From positions 124,001 to 188,000 of the forward strand of contig NZ_BMNB01000001.1 of the NCBI RefSeq assembly GCF_014646235.1: DNA of 64,000 nt, in the 5' to 3' direction. The translations under genes and the position numbers were made by a program. The DNA comes from Micromonospora sonchi (GTDB taxonomy: Bacteria; Actinomycetota; Actinomycetes; Mycobacteriales; Micromonosporaceae). The notes beneath the pieces were generated by a model. That model made no database searches, had not been told where the DNA came from, and saw nothing but the letters and a program-made list of their open reading frames with translations. Shown here piece after piece: positions 38,625 to 47,895 of this stretch (the first letter of the stretch is position 1; every line of letters begins with the position of its first letter).

Positions 38625-38706
38625 TCGATCGTGGGCGGAGTGCGTCGTCGGTCTCTACGTGACGTGCTGATCCGATGACTTGTTCCGCAACTGCGGGGCG
38701 TAGGAC

Positions 38707-38734
38707 TTGGCACGGCAATTACACGGCGTAGACT
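38707..38734 (+). promoter_or_regulatory. Promoter of ftsE
   Basis: TTGGCA (38707-38712), a 16-nt spacer and TAGACT (38729-38734), 8 nt before the ftsE GTG. No ribosome site lies between, so ftsE is predicted to be read from a leaderless mRNA. Confidence 0.6.
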
Positions 38735-38742
38735 CACCACCC

Positions 38743-39423
38743 GTGATTCAGCTTGAGCAAGTGACGAAGACGTACCCGAAGGCGTCGCGGCCTTCGCTCG
38801 ACAACGTGTCCGTGTCGATCGACAAGGGTGAGTTCGTCTTCTTCATCGGTCCATCCGGCTCCGGCAAGTCCACGATCATCAAGATGCTGCTGCACGAGGT
38901 GGCCCCCAACAAGGGCCGGGTCGTCGTGAACGGCAAGGACGTCACCTCGATGCGGTCCTGGAAGCGCCCCCACTTCCGCCGGTCGATCGGCTGCGTCTTC
39001 CAGGACTTCCGGCTGCTGCCCAACCGCACGGCGTACGAGAACGTGGCCTTCGCGCTGGAGGTGATCGGCAAGACCAAGGCGGTGGCCCGCCGGGTCGTGC
39101 CGGAGGTGCTGGAGTTGGTCGGCCTCGGCGGCAAGGAGCACCGCTACCCGCACGAACTCTCCGGCGGCGAGCAGCAGCGGGTGGCGGTGGCCCGGGCGTT
39201 CGTGAACCGTCCGCTGATTCTGTTGGCCGACGAGCCGACCGGAAACCTGGACCCGGACACCTCCATCGAGATCATGCGCCTGTTGGACCGGATCAACCGC
39301 ACCGGCACGACCGTCGTGATGGTCACGCACGACTCCAACATCGTGAACCAGATGCGACGCCGGGTCATCGAGATCGAGAGCGGTCGCATCGTTCGCGACC
39401 AGGCCCGCGGCGTCTACGGGTGA
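38743..39423 (+). CDS. ftsE: Cell-division ATP-binding protein FtsE
   Basis: 226 residues, ABC ATPase. Walker [11 protein letters not shown]-loop FQDFRLLPN, signature [14 protein letters not shown], Walker [14 protein letters not shown] and H-loop VTHD. With FtsX it forms a mechanotransmitting complex that activates peptidoglycan hydrolases at the septum. Start set by the promoter just upstream; the next gene ftsX follows after 68 nt. Confidence 0.96.
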   Translation: MIQLEQVTKTYPKASRPSLDNVSVSIDKGEFVFFIGPSGSGKSTIIKMLLHEVAPNKGRVVVNGKDVTSMRSWKRPHFRRSIGCVFQDFRLLPNRTAYENVAFALEVIGKTKAVARRVVPEVLELVGLGGKEHRYPHELSGGEQQRVAVARAFVNRPLILLADEPTGNLDPDTSIEIMRLLDRINRTGTTVVMVTHDSNIVNQMRRRVIEIESGRIVRDQARGVYG

Positions 39424-39491
39424 CGAGAGCGAACCACCGCACCCCGATCTGACGACAACACCTCACGCCGGAGAGCCGGAGGAAAATCCCG

Positions 39492-40367
39492 ATGCGGATG
39501 AAATACGTCCTGTCCGAGGTACTGGTCGGACTGTGGCGCAACGTGACCATGACCGTCGCGATGATCATCACGATGGGGGTCTCGCTGACCATGCTCGGTG
39601 CCAGCGGCCTGATCTACGCCAAGGTCGCTGACATGAAGGAGCTGTACTTCGAGAACATCGAGGTGTCGATCTTCCTGAAGGCCGAGGTGACCGACGAGGA
39701 GCGCACCGACCTCGCCGCCCGGCTGGAGGCCGACCCGCTGGTTTCGCAGGCCACCTACGTCAACAAGGAGGAGGCGTTCAAGCGCTTCCAGGAGATGTTC
39801 CGTGACTCCCCCGACCTGCTGAGCGCGGTCAAGGCCGACCAGCTGCCAGAGTCGTACCGGCTCAAGTTGGTGAACCCGGAGGAGTACAAGACCATCTCCG
39901 ACCAGTACGCCGCGGTCGGTGGGGTCGACCAGGTGGTCGACCAGAGTCAGGTCCTTGACAAGATCTTCAAACTCTTCACCGCTGGGCAGAACGTCGCGCT
40001 GGCCGCTGCGGTCGCGATGGCCGTCGCCGCACTGCTGCTGGTGGCCAACACGATCCAGGTCGCCGCGTACAGCAAGCGACGCGAGGTCGCGGTCATGAAG
40101 CTGGTCGGTGCCTCCAACTGGTTCATCCAGTCGCCGTTCGTGCTGGAAGCGGTGGTCGCCGGCCTGTTCGGCTCGGTCCTCGGCCTCGCTGCCCTGGTCG
40201 CGCTGAAGAAGTTCCTCTTCGATGACGCGCTCAGCGCCCTGCAGGGCCTGTTCGCCCCGGTGAGCTGGGGCGAGGTGTTCCTGACCTTCCCGGTGATGGC
40301 CGGCGTCGGTGGCCTGATCAGCGCGGTCACCGCCTGGGTCACCCTCCGCTTCTACCTGCGGGTCTAG
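39492..40367 (+). CDS. ftsX: Cell-division protein FtsX
   Basis: 291 residues with four membrane helices: one at about 22-45, an extracytoplasmic loop of about 120 residues containing VSIFLKAEVTDEERTDL, then three helices after residue 165 with the FtsX motif YSKRREVAVMKLVGASNWFIQSPFVLEA. CCGGAGGAAAAT is the ribosome site. Partner of FtsE. Confidence 0.95.
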   Translation: MRMKYVLSEVLVGLWRNVTMTVAMIITMGVSLTMLGASGLIYAKVADMKELYFENIEVSIFLKAEVTDEERTDLAARLEADPLVSQATYVNKEEAFKRFQEMFRDSPDLLSAVKADQLPESYRLKLVNPEEYKTISDQYAAVGGVDQVVDQSQVLDKIFKLFTAGQNVALAAAVAMAVAALLLVANTIQVAAYSKRREVAVMKLVGASNWFIQSPFVLEAVVAGLFGSVLGLAALVALKKFLFDDALSALQGLFAPVSWGEVFLTFPVMAGVGGLISAVTAWVTLRFYLRV

Positions 40368-40403
40368 CTTCGGTACGGCTGAGTCGTCACTTGTGCTGCG
40401 GTA

Positions 40404-40442
40404 GGGCCCTTCCGTGCCGGAATAATCGGCGCGGAAGGGTCC
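40404..40442 (+). terminator. Strong terminator hairpin after ftsX
   Basis: A continuous 16-bp stem with two G-U pairs (40404-40419 with 40427-40442) closes a 7-nt GAATAAT loop and is followed by TTGTCGTT. It separates ftsX from smpB. Confidence 0.85.
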
Positions 40443-40524
40443 TTGTCGTTCGGGTAGCATGATCTTCGCTCTTCGGCCGGTCGCCGCCGGTGCGGAGCGT
40501 TCACGGAAAGGAGGTGGCGCGGCG

Positions 40525-41004
40525 ATGCCACGGGAAAAGGGGCGCAAGGTCGTCGCCTCCAACAAGAAGGCCCGCCACGACTACGCCATCCTCGACACGT
40601 ACGAGGCGGGCATGGCCTTGACCGGCACCGAGGTGAAGTCGCTGCGGGCGGGACGGGCGTCGCTGGTCGACGCGTTCGCCCAGGAACGGGACGGCGAGCT
40701 CTACCTGCACGGCATGCACATCCCGGAGTACACCCAGGGCACCTGGACCAACCACGAGCCTCGGCGTACCCGCAAGTTGCTGCTCAAGCGCCTGGAGATC
40801 GATCGGCTGATCGGCAAGACCCGGGAGAGCGGGCTGACCCTGGTGCCGTTGCAGGTCTACTTCTCCGACGGCTGGGCCAAGGTGGAGATCGGCCTGGCCA
40901 AGGGTAAGAAGGCGTACGACAAGCGCCAGGACCTCGCCAAACGGGACGCCGATCGGGAAATGGCCCGAGCGGTGGGCCGGCGAGGTAAGGGAATGGCTGG
41001 CTGA
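40525..41004 (+). CDS. smpB: SsrA-binding protein SmpB
   Basis: 159 residues. [38 protein letters not shown] and the basic C-terminal tail are diagnostic. It binds tmRNA and delivers it to stalled ribosomes. The ATG follows a near-perfect AAAGGAGGT; an earlier in-frame ATG at 40459 would add an atypical N-terminus and is rejected. The tmRNA gene lies 106 nt downstream. Confidence 0.96.
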   Translation: MPREKGRKVVASNKKARHDYAILDTYEAGMALTGTEVKSLRAGRASLVDAFAQERDGELYLHGMHIPEYTQGTWTNHEPRRTRKLLLKRLEIDRLIGKTRESGLTLVPLQVYFSDGWAKVEIGLAKGKKAYDKRQDLAKRDADREMARAVGRRGKGMAG

Positions 41005-41110
41005 TATGTCCGGATTGTCGGTAGTTCGGGTCGCCTCCGGGCCTCGGGATGAATCCGGTTGCGGCAGGCGTTAGGCTTGTCGGTGCCGTCGAAATTCGGC
41101 GGCCTGTCGA

Positions 41111-41486
41111 GGGGGTGACTGGTTTCGACTTCGTACGTTGCGGCAGGAGAAGCGAGCCGAGGAAGCCGACGTCGTCTCGAGAATCGTTCGTCGGAAACCA
41201 ATAAGCGCCAAGAGCAATCGCGCTGACTTCGCTCTCGCCGCCTGAGGCGAGTAGTGAGTCTGTCGGCCTGGGAGTGCCTTCGACCCAGTTAGCCGGCATC
41301 AGCTAGAAGGCTGGCCAACCGGACCCGGTCGCGGGGTCCGTGCGGCGAGATCAATCAGCGACTGGGCCCGTCACACCGACTCGCTCGCGTGATCGGAGGG
41401 GCCGAGTAGAGGCACAGCGAGCTGCGCTCGGAGAAGCCCTGACAAGGCGGCGAAGGACCCGGGTTCGATTCCCGGCACCTCCACCA
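41111..41486 (+). ncRNA. ssrA: tmRNA
   Basis: Starts GGGGGTGACTGGTTTCGAC, ends in a T-arm/acceptor with GGGTTCGATTCCC and encoded CCA. The 5' GGGGGUG pairs with 3' CACCUCC. The tag frame at 41208-41246 reads AKSNRADFALAA then TGA, a typical actinobacterial proteolysis tag ending in ALAA. It lies directly after smpB. Confidence 0.96.
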
Positions 41487-41626
41487 CCTGAACTGCGCGC
41501 CCCGGTCACCCGGCCGGGGCGCGCAGTCGTCTTTTCGCGCGGGGCGCAGATCAGCATCCGGCTCGGTGACCCGTCAGACGGGCATCCGCCGGGGAACCCA
41601 GCAGGTCGGTGGCCCGTCAGACCGGC

Positions 41627-42577
41627 ATGCGTCGTACCCTCCTGCTGGGCCTGTCCCTGATGCTGACCGTGGCCGGTTGCGCCCCGGCGAACACCGACCC
41701 GGCTCCCGGGCACCGGGTCGACCCGCTGCCCGAGGCGTTCGACGAGCGGGCTACCGCAGTGGCCGAGGCGTGGCGGCCCGGTCCGGAGTGGACCGGCGGC
41801 TACCTGCCGCTGCAGGAGCCGACGGTGCTCATCGGCGACGCCGACTTCACGCCGGCGGCCAAGACGGCCTTTCTCGCCGGCTGGTACCGGCAGCAGGTCG
41901 ACCTGCCCACCACCCGACCCTCCGAGGGCACGATCCGGTTTCCCGACGGGAAGCTGAACGTGCCGCTGATCAGCGCCGTCGAGGCGTACGCTCAACTGAG
42001 CCAGGGCGACCCGCCACCCTGCCCGGTCGGGCCGAAGGAGCCCGCCACGCCGCCGCCGGCCGCCCCAGGCGCCGGTGGGCCGGATGAAGCGGTGAGCAGC
42101 CGACCGCAGGGCGACTGCGTCGCGCTCACCGTGACCGGGGTCGAGCTGGGCACCGCGCCGGTACGCACCAGCCGGGGCGAGGCCCAGGTGCCGGCCTGGC
42201 TCTTCACCGTCGAGGAGATCGGCGCCGTGGTGGCCCGGGTCGCGGTCGCGCCGAACGCGGTCGGTGCCGCGCCCGAGCCGGTGGCGCCCTCCGCGCCCGC
42301 GCCCCGGGGCCTGGTCGGCGCGCAGGACATCGAGGCCGTCGACGGGGCACAGCTGACCTTCCGGCTCGGCGTGGGCAGCTGCGACACCGGGATCACCCCG
42401 CTGGTGCAGGAGCACGACCACGTGGTGGTGGTCGGCGGAACCGTGATCCAGCCCACCGGCGTGTGCGACGACGCGCTCAGACTCGAGCCGGTCGAGGTGA
42501 CGCTGGCGGCTCCCCTGGGGGCTCGCCCGGTCCTGGAGGTGCTCAACGGCACACCACTGCGCCTCATCACCGGCTGA
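41627..42577 (+). CDS. Putative lipoprotein of unknown function
   Basis: 316 residues. MRRTLLLGLSLMLTVAGC is a lipoprotein signal with lipobox VAGC. The mature part has a Pro/Ala-rich segment near residues 130-150, four further Cys and no recognised domain. A GTG at 41609 gives six extra residues; neither start has a strong ribosome site. A 26-bp imperfect direct repeat (41565 and 41608) spans the start region. It is convergent with mtnP. Confidence 0.75.
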   Translation: MRRTLLLGLSLMLTVAGCAPANTDPAPGHRVDPLPEAFDERATAVAEAWRPGPEWTGGYLPLQEPTVLIGDADFTPAAKTAFLAGWYRQQVDLPTTRPSEGTIRFPDGKLNVPLISAVEAYAQLSQGDPPPCPVGPKEPATPPPAAPGAGGPDEAVSSRPQGDCVALTVTGVELGTAPVRTSRGEAQVPAWLFTVEEIGAVVARVAVAPNAVGAAPEPVAPSAPAPRGLVGAQDIEAVDGAQLTFRLGVGSCDTGITPLVQEHDHVVVVGGTVIQPTGVCDDALRLEPVEVTLAAPLGARPVLEVLNGTPLRLITG

Positions 42578-42586
42578 TCCGGCACC

Positions 42587-43390
42587 TCAGGGCAGAGGGA
42601 TCGGCAGGGTGATTCCGTCCAGGGCCCGGCCGCAGGGGCAGTCCCGATCGGCGGGCAGCGCGGCTACCGCGTCCAGCAGCAGGGCGCGCAGCCGGTCGGT
42701 GTTCTCCCCGAAGACCCGGAACACCTCCTCCTGGGTCACCGACGCGCCGGTCTCGACGCCGGCGTCGAGATCCGTGACCAAAGCGATCGAGGTGTAGCAG
42801 AGGGCCAGCTCGCGAGCGAGTACGGCCTCCGGGTGGCCGGTCATGTTGACCACCGTGCCGCCGATCGAGGCGTACCAGCGCGACTCCGCCCGGGTGGAGA
42901 AGCGGGGGCCCTCGACGACGACCACCGTCCCGCCGTCCACCGCCGGGATCTCCCGTCGGGCCGCTGCGTCGAGCAGCGTACGCCGGCCGGCCGGGCAGTA
43001 CGGGTCGGCGAAGGAGACGTGCACCGCACCCCGGTCGTAGTAGGTCTGCGTCCGGCCGCTGGTCCGGTCGATCAACTGGTCCGGCACCACGAAGGTGCCC
43101 GGGCCCAGTTCCGGGCGCAGCCCGCCCACCGCGCAGGGGGCGATGACCTGGCGTACCCCGAGCGACCGCAGGGCCCACAGGTTTGCCCGGTACGGGATCA
43201 GGTGCGGCGGGTGCCGGTGGTCACGGCCGTGGCGGGGCAGGAAGGCGACCCGCCGGCCGCCGACCTCGGCGATGGTCACCGGATCCGACGGCGGCCCGTA
43301 CGGGGTGTTCACCTCGTGTTTGGTGGCACCCTCCAGCAGGGCGTAGAGCCCTGACCCGCCGATCACCGCGAGTTCCGCTGTCTCCGTCAT
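42587..43390 (-). CDS. mtnP: S-methyl-5'-thioadenosine phosphorylase family
   Basis: 267 residues, PNP/MTAP phosphorylase fold. Motifs: VIGGSGLYALL, FLPRHGRDHRHPPHLIPYRANLWAL, CAVGGLRPELGPGTFVVPDQLIDRT and VVNMTGHPEAVLARELALCYTSIALVTDLDAG. It splits MTA into adenine and 5-methylthioribose-1-phosphate, or acts on related purine nucleosides. ATG (MTETAELAV) is preferred because GGGAG lies 8 nt upstream; GTG nine bases earlier is possible. Confidence 0.9.
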   Translation of the reverse strand: MTETAELAVIGGSGLYALLEGATKHEVNTPYGPPSDPVTIAEVGGRRVAFLPRHGRDHRHPPHLIPYRANLWALRSLGVRQVIAPCAVGGLRPELGPGTFVVPDQLIDRTSGRTQTYYDRGAVHVSFADPYCPAGRRTLLDAAARREIPAVDGGTVVVVEGPRFSTRAESRWYASIGGTVVNMTGHPEAVLARELALCYTSIALVTDLDAGVETGASVTQEEVFRVFGENTDRLRALLLDAVAALPADRDCPCGRALDGITLPIPLP

Positions 43391-43418
43391 TCCGGGCACT
43401 CCCGTCGCTCGTTGTCGA

Positions 43419-45182
43419 TCAATTGTGATGCAGACCCTCCACCCTGGCCGCAGGCGTCGTCGGCCCCGGGCCGAGCAGGATCGCGTAGCAGCCGTTCGAG
43501 TTCAGGCCGTCGAGAAGCAGCAGGTGGTCAAGGTGGTCGTCGAAGAAGCCGCCGACGGGCAACGCCGATATCCCGGCGGCGGTCGCCGCGAGCAGGACGT
43601 TCTGGGCCAGGTGGCCGGTTTCGATGATGGCGAACCGGTAGCTCCGGACGCCGTAGCGGCGCCGCAGACGCTCCCGATCCATCACGACGAAGATCCACAA
43701 CGCCACGGTGGCCACGTCGATCGAGTCCGGATCGCCGGAGCTGAACTGCGGGGCGATGCCGGCCAGCCGTGCGACTCCGGGGTCGGGTGCGACCCGGGCC
43801 AGCGAGTGCTCGTGGGGTAGGTACTCGTACAGAGCGCTGGGCACCCCCGCCACGTGCCGGGGCAGCACCATCAGCCGGGTGCTGGCCAGCGCACCCGCGC
43901 TCGGGTAGGCCCGTCGCGGCGGCGTACCCCGCTCGCCGGCCGCGTAGTACAGCAGCCGGCTCAGCTCAGCCGAGTCCAGATCGGCCGCGTGGAAGTCGTA
44001 CCGGCTGCGTCGCGCGAGCAGCGCTTCGGCCAGCGACGTGCTGGCGAGCGCGCCGGGGGTCGGCTCCGGCAGCGGTACGTCGCCGACCGGCCTCGGCTGG
44101 TCACCGGCCGGGTCGAGGGCGTGCGGGTGCTGCGTCGGCCACAGCACCGGCACGAACTTCGACCGCTCGTGATACACCCGGTCCGCGGCGGCGGGGCCGT
44201 CGGTGTGCACGTCCGGTTCGGGTGACGCGTCCAGGTAGGCGTTGGCCGCCAGCCAGGCCAGGTGGCATTCCACCGCGATGCCCAGGCCGAGCCGGTTGTG
44301 CAGCATGTGCAACTGGCTCGCGAGGATGGTCGCCAAGGGGGCACCCAGCTTGCCGCGCGAGCTCAGTTCACGCAGCCGGGCGGCGTACGTCGCTGTCGCG
44401 TCGGCCCAGAAGTTGACCGAGGTGGGGGCACCGCGCCGCTCGGTGACGAGTTCGGCGATCCGTCGCCGGCGGTCACGGTACGCCGTCGGGTCGAGGTGGA
44501 AGTCCTGCTCCGCCAGGCGCAGCGCCGATCCGAGATCCGCGTCGGCCGACTCGGCGACGAGCGCCCAACCGTTGGCGTATCCGCGCAGGAAGGCAGCGGC
44601 GGACACTCCGGCGAGATCGGCTGCGGCGAGGAAGGCGAACAGCAGGTCGACAGTGGTCGACCGACGCCGGGCCGGTGCGGCGTTCAGCAGTGTCGCGGCC
44701 ACCCGGCTGGAAGCCGCGAAGAGGTTTTCCGCCGGCCCGATCGCCTCGGGTCCGCCGTACCGCTCGATTTCCGGCTCGTACGGCCGCTCGAGCACCGTGC
44801 CGTGCGCCTGCCATCCCGTGTCGCCGTCGGGCTCGGCGTCGCCGAATCGGCGGTACCAGTCCGCTGGTGTCAGCTCGGCCTCCGGCGGCGGAAGCTGCCG
44901 CGCCGCCGCGACCAGTGCCTGCCGGACCCGCTGCAGCGTGGCCGGCGCCGCGTCCGCCAGCCGCCAGCGCAGGTGTGGACCGCCCGCCCAGTAGCGGACG
45001 AAGAACCAGGAGGAGATCTCTTTCCGGGCGAGCAGGTCGGTCGTGGTCGGGACGATGTGCTCACGCAGCAGGTGGTCGACCTGTGCCGGGCCGCCGTGAA
45101 GGTAGACGTGCAACGCCGACCATCTGGACAACTGGCCTCCTTCGGATGCGGACGGGAACCCGGGGTCAACGTTCGTGGACAC
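43419..45182 (-). CDS. Thiopeptide glutamate-elimination domain fused to SagB-type azoline dehydrogenase (LazF-like)
   Basis: 587 residues. Residues 20-330 form a thiopeptide-type LanB C-terminal domain (WSALHVYLHGGPAQVDHLLREHIVP, then FVRYWAGGPHLRWRL). Residues 375-585 form an FMN nitroreductase of the SagB family (LARRSRYDFHAADL, AYPSAGALAS, ETGHLAQNVLLAATA). In lactazole biosynthesis LazF has this same fusion: the first domain removes glutamate from glutamylated Ser/Thr to give dehydroamino acids, and the second oxidises azolines to azoles. An alternative TTG at 45131 sits behind a perfect GAAGGAGG and would remove 17 atypical N-terminal residues. Last gene of the RiPP operon. Confidence 0.85.
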   Translation of the reverse strand: MSTNVDPGFPSASEGGQLSRWSALHVYLHGGPAQVDHLLREHIVPTTTDLLARKEISSWFFVRYWAGGPHLRWRLADAAPATLQRVRQALVAAARQLPPPEAELTPADWYRRFGDAEPDGDTGWQAHGTVLERPYEPEIERYGGPEAIGPAENLFAASSRVAATLLNAAPARRRSTTVDLLFAFLAAADLAGVSAAAFLRGYANGWALVAESADADLGSALRLAEQDFHLDPTAYRDRRRRIAELVTERRGAPTSVNFWADATATYAARLRELSSRGKLGAPLATILASQLHMLHNRLGLGIAVECHLAWLAANAYLDASPEPDVHTDGPAAADRVYHERSKFVPVLWPTQHPHALDPAGDQPRPVGDVPLPEPTPGALASTSLAEALLARRSRYDFHAADLDSAELSRLLYYAAGERGTPPRRAYPSAGALASTRLMVLPRHVAGVPSALYEYLPHEHSLARVAPDPGVARLAGIAPQFSSGDPDSIDVATVALWIFVVMDRERLRRRYGVRSYRFAIIETGHLAQNVLLAATAAGISALPVGGFFDDHLDHLLLLDGLNSNGCYAILLGPGPTTPAARVEGLHHN

Positions 45183-45186
45183 CGCG

Positions 45187-47889
45187 CTAGGGGAACGGAT
45201 GCGGCAGGTCGGCGGTGCCGACGTCGGCGTTGATCCGCCGTAGCCGGGGCAGGTCCACCCGGCGGTAGAGATGCCCGAACGTCATCGGCACCGCGCCCGG
45301 TGCCAGCACCTTCACCGCCGCCAGCCCCAACCGACGGTCGATCCCTCGGGTCTGGTCCACGGCCAGCGGCGTCATCCCGGCGCCCGTCATCGCGTCGATC
45401 ACCCGGCGGAGCACCTCGGTCAGGTCGGGATGCCAGAAGCGGTCCCGCCATCCGGCGAAGTGCTCCTCGAACGGCCGCGGGGCACCGCCGCGCAGGGCGA
45501 AATCGAAGCGGGGCAGCGCTTCGGGCAGCTGGTGGAGCGCCGTGTGGTCCGGCAGGGTACGAACCAGGGCAGGGTCGTCGAGCATGGCGAGCAGCCGATC
45601 GCCCGACGCGGGTGGCCCCTGCGCGGCCCGCAACAGGTTGACCCCGGCCTCGACGACGGCCGCCGCGGCGGCGCGTCGGGGATCGGGATGCGCCCCCGCC
45701 GCCGAGAAGGACGCCGCCCGCTCCGGCCGGTCGGTCACCGCGAGCGCCCACACCGCCGGGACGCCGACGTCGCTGGTGATGTCGAACAGGTGCAGTCGGT
45801 AGCCCTCGGCGCTGAGACGATCGACGATCAGCCGGGTCGTCGGGGTGGGGTCCAGCGGATGCGTCAGCCGCGGCGGTGGCCGGCGACCGTACCAGGTCAT
45901 CAGGAAGGCGTCCCGCTCGATCACCTCGAGGCAGGCGTGCAGGAGCGCCTCCTCCAGGCAGCTCCCGACAGCGCAACCGCTGGAGCTGTCCGGTATGAAA
46001 CGCCGCACGTCCGGTCGATCCGCGCCCCAGTAGGCGACATCCTCGGGCACCAGCTGGCGGCGGCCACCGGCAAGCTCCACCGCCCACACCCACCAGGTGA
46101 CACTCCGCGGGGTGTACGGCGCCAGCCGATAGCCCGGATGGGCGACCGCCGCGGGCCCCGGCAACCCCAGCCGTGCCGGGTCGACGGCGTCGGCGACCAG
46201 CTCGCGGTAGCTGGCGCGGACCGAGGTACGGCGGGCCTGCGGGTGGCGCGCGGCGTCTCGTTCGCACGACTCCAGCAACGCCAGCACCTCGGCGGCCGAC
46301 GGCTCGGCCGCGCGGCCGAACCCGCCGAGTCGACCGGACCAGCCGGGCGGCGCCAGTTCGGCCGCGGCGAGGCGGAGCGACGCGTACCGTTCGGGGTGCA
46401 CCCGTATCACCGGGCCGAACCGCTCGTCCACCAGCTCCGCGCGCAGCTCGGACAGGGCCGGCGGGCCGGCGACGACCCGTAACCCGTACGGATCCGCCAT
46501 GGCACGCGGACGCAGCTCGAGCGTGGCCAGCTCCGGCCGGTCTGCCGGCAACGGGTCACACGTCGGGCAACCCGGCACCGGCTGCACCCGGTGGCGGGCG
46601 ATCACGCCGTCGCGCAACGCCAGGACGGTGACCGTGCCCGGGGCGAGCCGTCCGGACAGGTGCTCGACGACCACCTCGCCGGTCAGGCGGGCCCAGTACG
46701 GCGGCACCGGCAGCGCCCGACCGATGGCGACCGACGCCGCGCCGGTCGGGAGGCCGAGCACGGCCTGCCGCCGGGCGAGGACGCAGGCCACACAGACGCC
46801 GCCGTCGACCTCGGCGAGCGGACCCACCTCCACGGTGGCGGCGTCGCCCCGTACCGGCAGGTACGCGGCACCGCCGTCTCGTGCCGCCCGCTGTGCCCGG
46901 CGATGCCGATCCGCCGACCACGACGGGTCTGCGCCGACGACGGCCCGTGGCCTGGCGCCGTCATGCCCGCCCGCAGTGACGGCGTGTGGCGTGACGTGGC
47001 GTCCGGCCGCGCGTACCGACGCCCGGACGACCGTGGCCAGCGTGCCCTTCCCGAGCACCCGGACCGCTCGGGCACCCGCCGTGACCGTGCCCGCTGCGGT
47101 GACCGGCCGGTGCGGGGCGGATGCGGCGACCGGTCGGGGTGTGACCGCGCCGTCCGGCGCGACGCGTCGTACCAGCGCGTCGCGGACCAGCGCCCCGGTT
47201 CCGTCGGCGAGACCGGCCAGGATGCGCACCACCTCCTGGGTGACCATATGCGGTACCGACAGACCGGCACCCCCGCCCGGATCAGGGGCGCCGGAGTGGA
47301 ACCGGTCCGGCCCGTCGACGTCGCCCGACCACTCGCCGGTGTGGTTCACCGGGCCGATCAGGACACCGTTGCTGCCTGCGGCGACCCGGAGCACCCCGAA
47401 TCGGCCCGGCTGCGGGGACCGCCCGGTCGGGCCGAGCCGGATCACCAGATCAGCCTCGGCACCCGTCCCGCTGACGGTGATGCCCGCCTCGGTGAGAGCG
47501 GCGCCGGCCGCGTCGGTCAACCTACTTTCGCCGTCGACGGCCACCACCGCCTGCCGTACCGCAGCCAGCGCCGCTGCCGGCTCATCGGCCACGCCGGCGA
47601 GGAAGGCCGCCAACGGGTGGGCGTCGCGCGCGACGGTGACATCGACCAGGGCGTCGTGCTCGGCGAGGAGCGCGAAGAGCCACCGCACGACCTCGGCGGC
47701 GGTGGCCGGCAGACCGGCGGTGGCCGCGTCCGGATCCAGCCCCCGGGCCAGCGCCGGCTCCACCCGCTGCCACACCCGTGCGGCCGCCGGAGGGCAGGCG
47801 ACCAGTGCAGCGGAGCGCCATCCGTCGATCAAGAGCCCGTTGCCGACCCAGCGGACCGCCGCTCCCGGTCGCAGGGTCAGCAGCGCCAC
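45187..47889 (-). CDS. Fused E1-like and YcaO azoline cyclodehydratase
   Basis: 900 residues. Residues 1-430 are an Ocin-ThiF/E1-like part that recruits the leader peptide, with zinc-type pairs CVAC and CPTC. Residues 480-900 are a YcaO domain (SSSGCAVGSCLEEALLHACLEVIERDAFLMTWY) that uses ATP to cyclise Cys (and possibly Ser/Thr) to azolines. The C-terminus ends PHPFP, the PxPxP motif common in catalytic YcaO proteins. In lactazole the two parts are separate (LazD and LazE); here they are fused. The GTG start is 6 nt after the upstream stop. Confidence 0.9.
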   Translation of the reverse strand: MALLTLRPGAAVRWVGNGLLIDGWRSAALVACPPAAARVWQRVEPALARGLDPDAATAGLPATAAEVVRWLFALLAEHDALVDVTVARDAHPLAAFLAGVADEPAAALAAVRQAVVAVDGESRLTDAAGAALTEAGITVSGTGAEADLVIRLGPTGRSPQPGRFGVLRVAAGSNGVLIGPVNHTGEWSGDVDGPDRFHSGAPDPGGGAGLSVPHMVTQEVVRILAGLADGTGALVRDALVRRVAPDGAVTPRPVAASAPHRPVTAAGTVTAGARAVRVLGKGTLATVVRASVRAAGRHVTPHAVTAGGHDGARPRAVVGADPSWSADRHRRAQRAARDGGAAYLPVRGDAATVEVGPLAEVDGGVCVACVLARRQAVLGLPTGAASVAIGRALPVPPYWARLTGEVVVEHLSGRLAPGTVTVLALRDGVIARHRVQPVPGCPTCDPLPADRPELATLELRPRAMADPYGLRVVAGPPALSELRAELVDERFGPVIRVHPERYASLRLAAAELAPPGWSGRLGGFGRAAEPSAAEVLALLESCERDAARHPQARRTSVRASYRELVADAVDPARLGLPGPAAVAHPGYRLAPYTPRSVTWWVWAVELAGGRRQLVPEDVAYWGADRPDVRRFIPDSSSGCAVGSCLEEALLHACLEVIERDAFLMTWYGRRPPPRLTHPLDPTPTTRLIVDRLSAEGYRLHLFDITSDVGVPAVWALAVTDRPERAASFSAAGAHPDPRRAAAAAVVEAGVNLLRAAQGPPASGDRLLAMLDDPALVRTLPDHTALHQLPEALPRFDFALRGGAPRPFEEHFAGWRDRFWHPDLTEVLRRVIDAMTGAGMTPLAVDQTRGIDRRLGLAAVKVLAPGAVPMTFGHLYRRVDLPRLRRINADVGTADLPHPFP

Positions 47890-47895
47890 CGGCGC

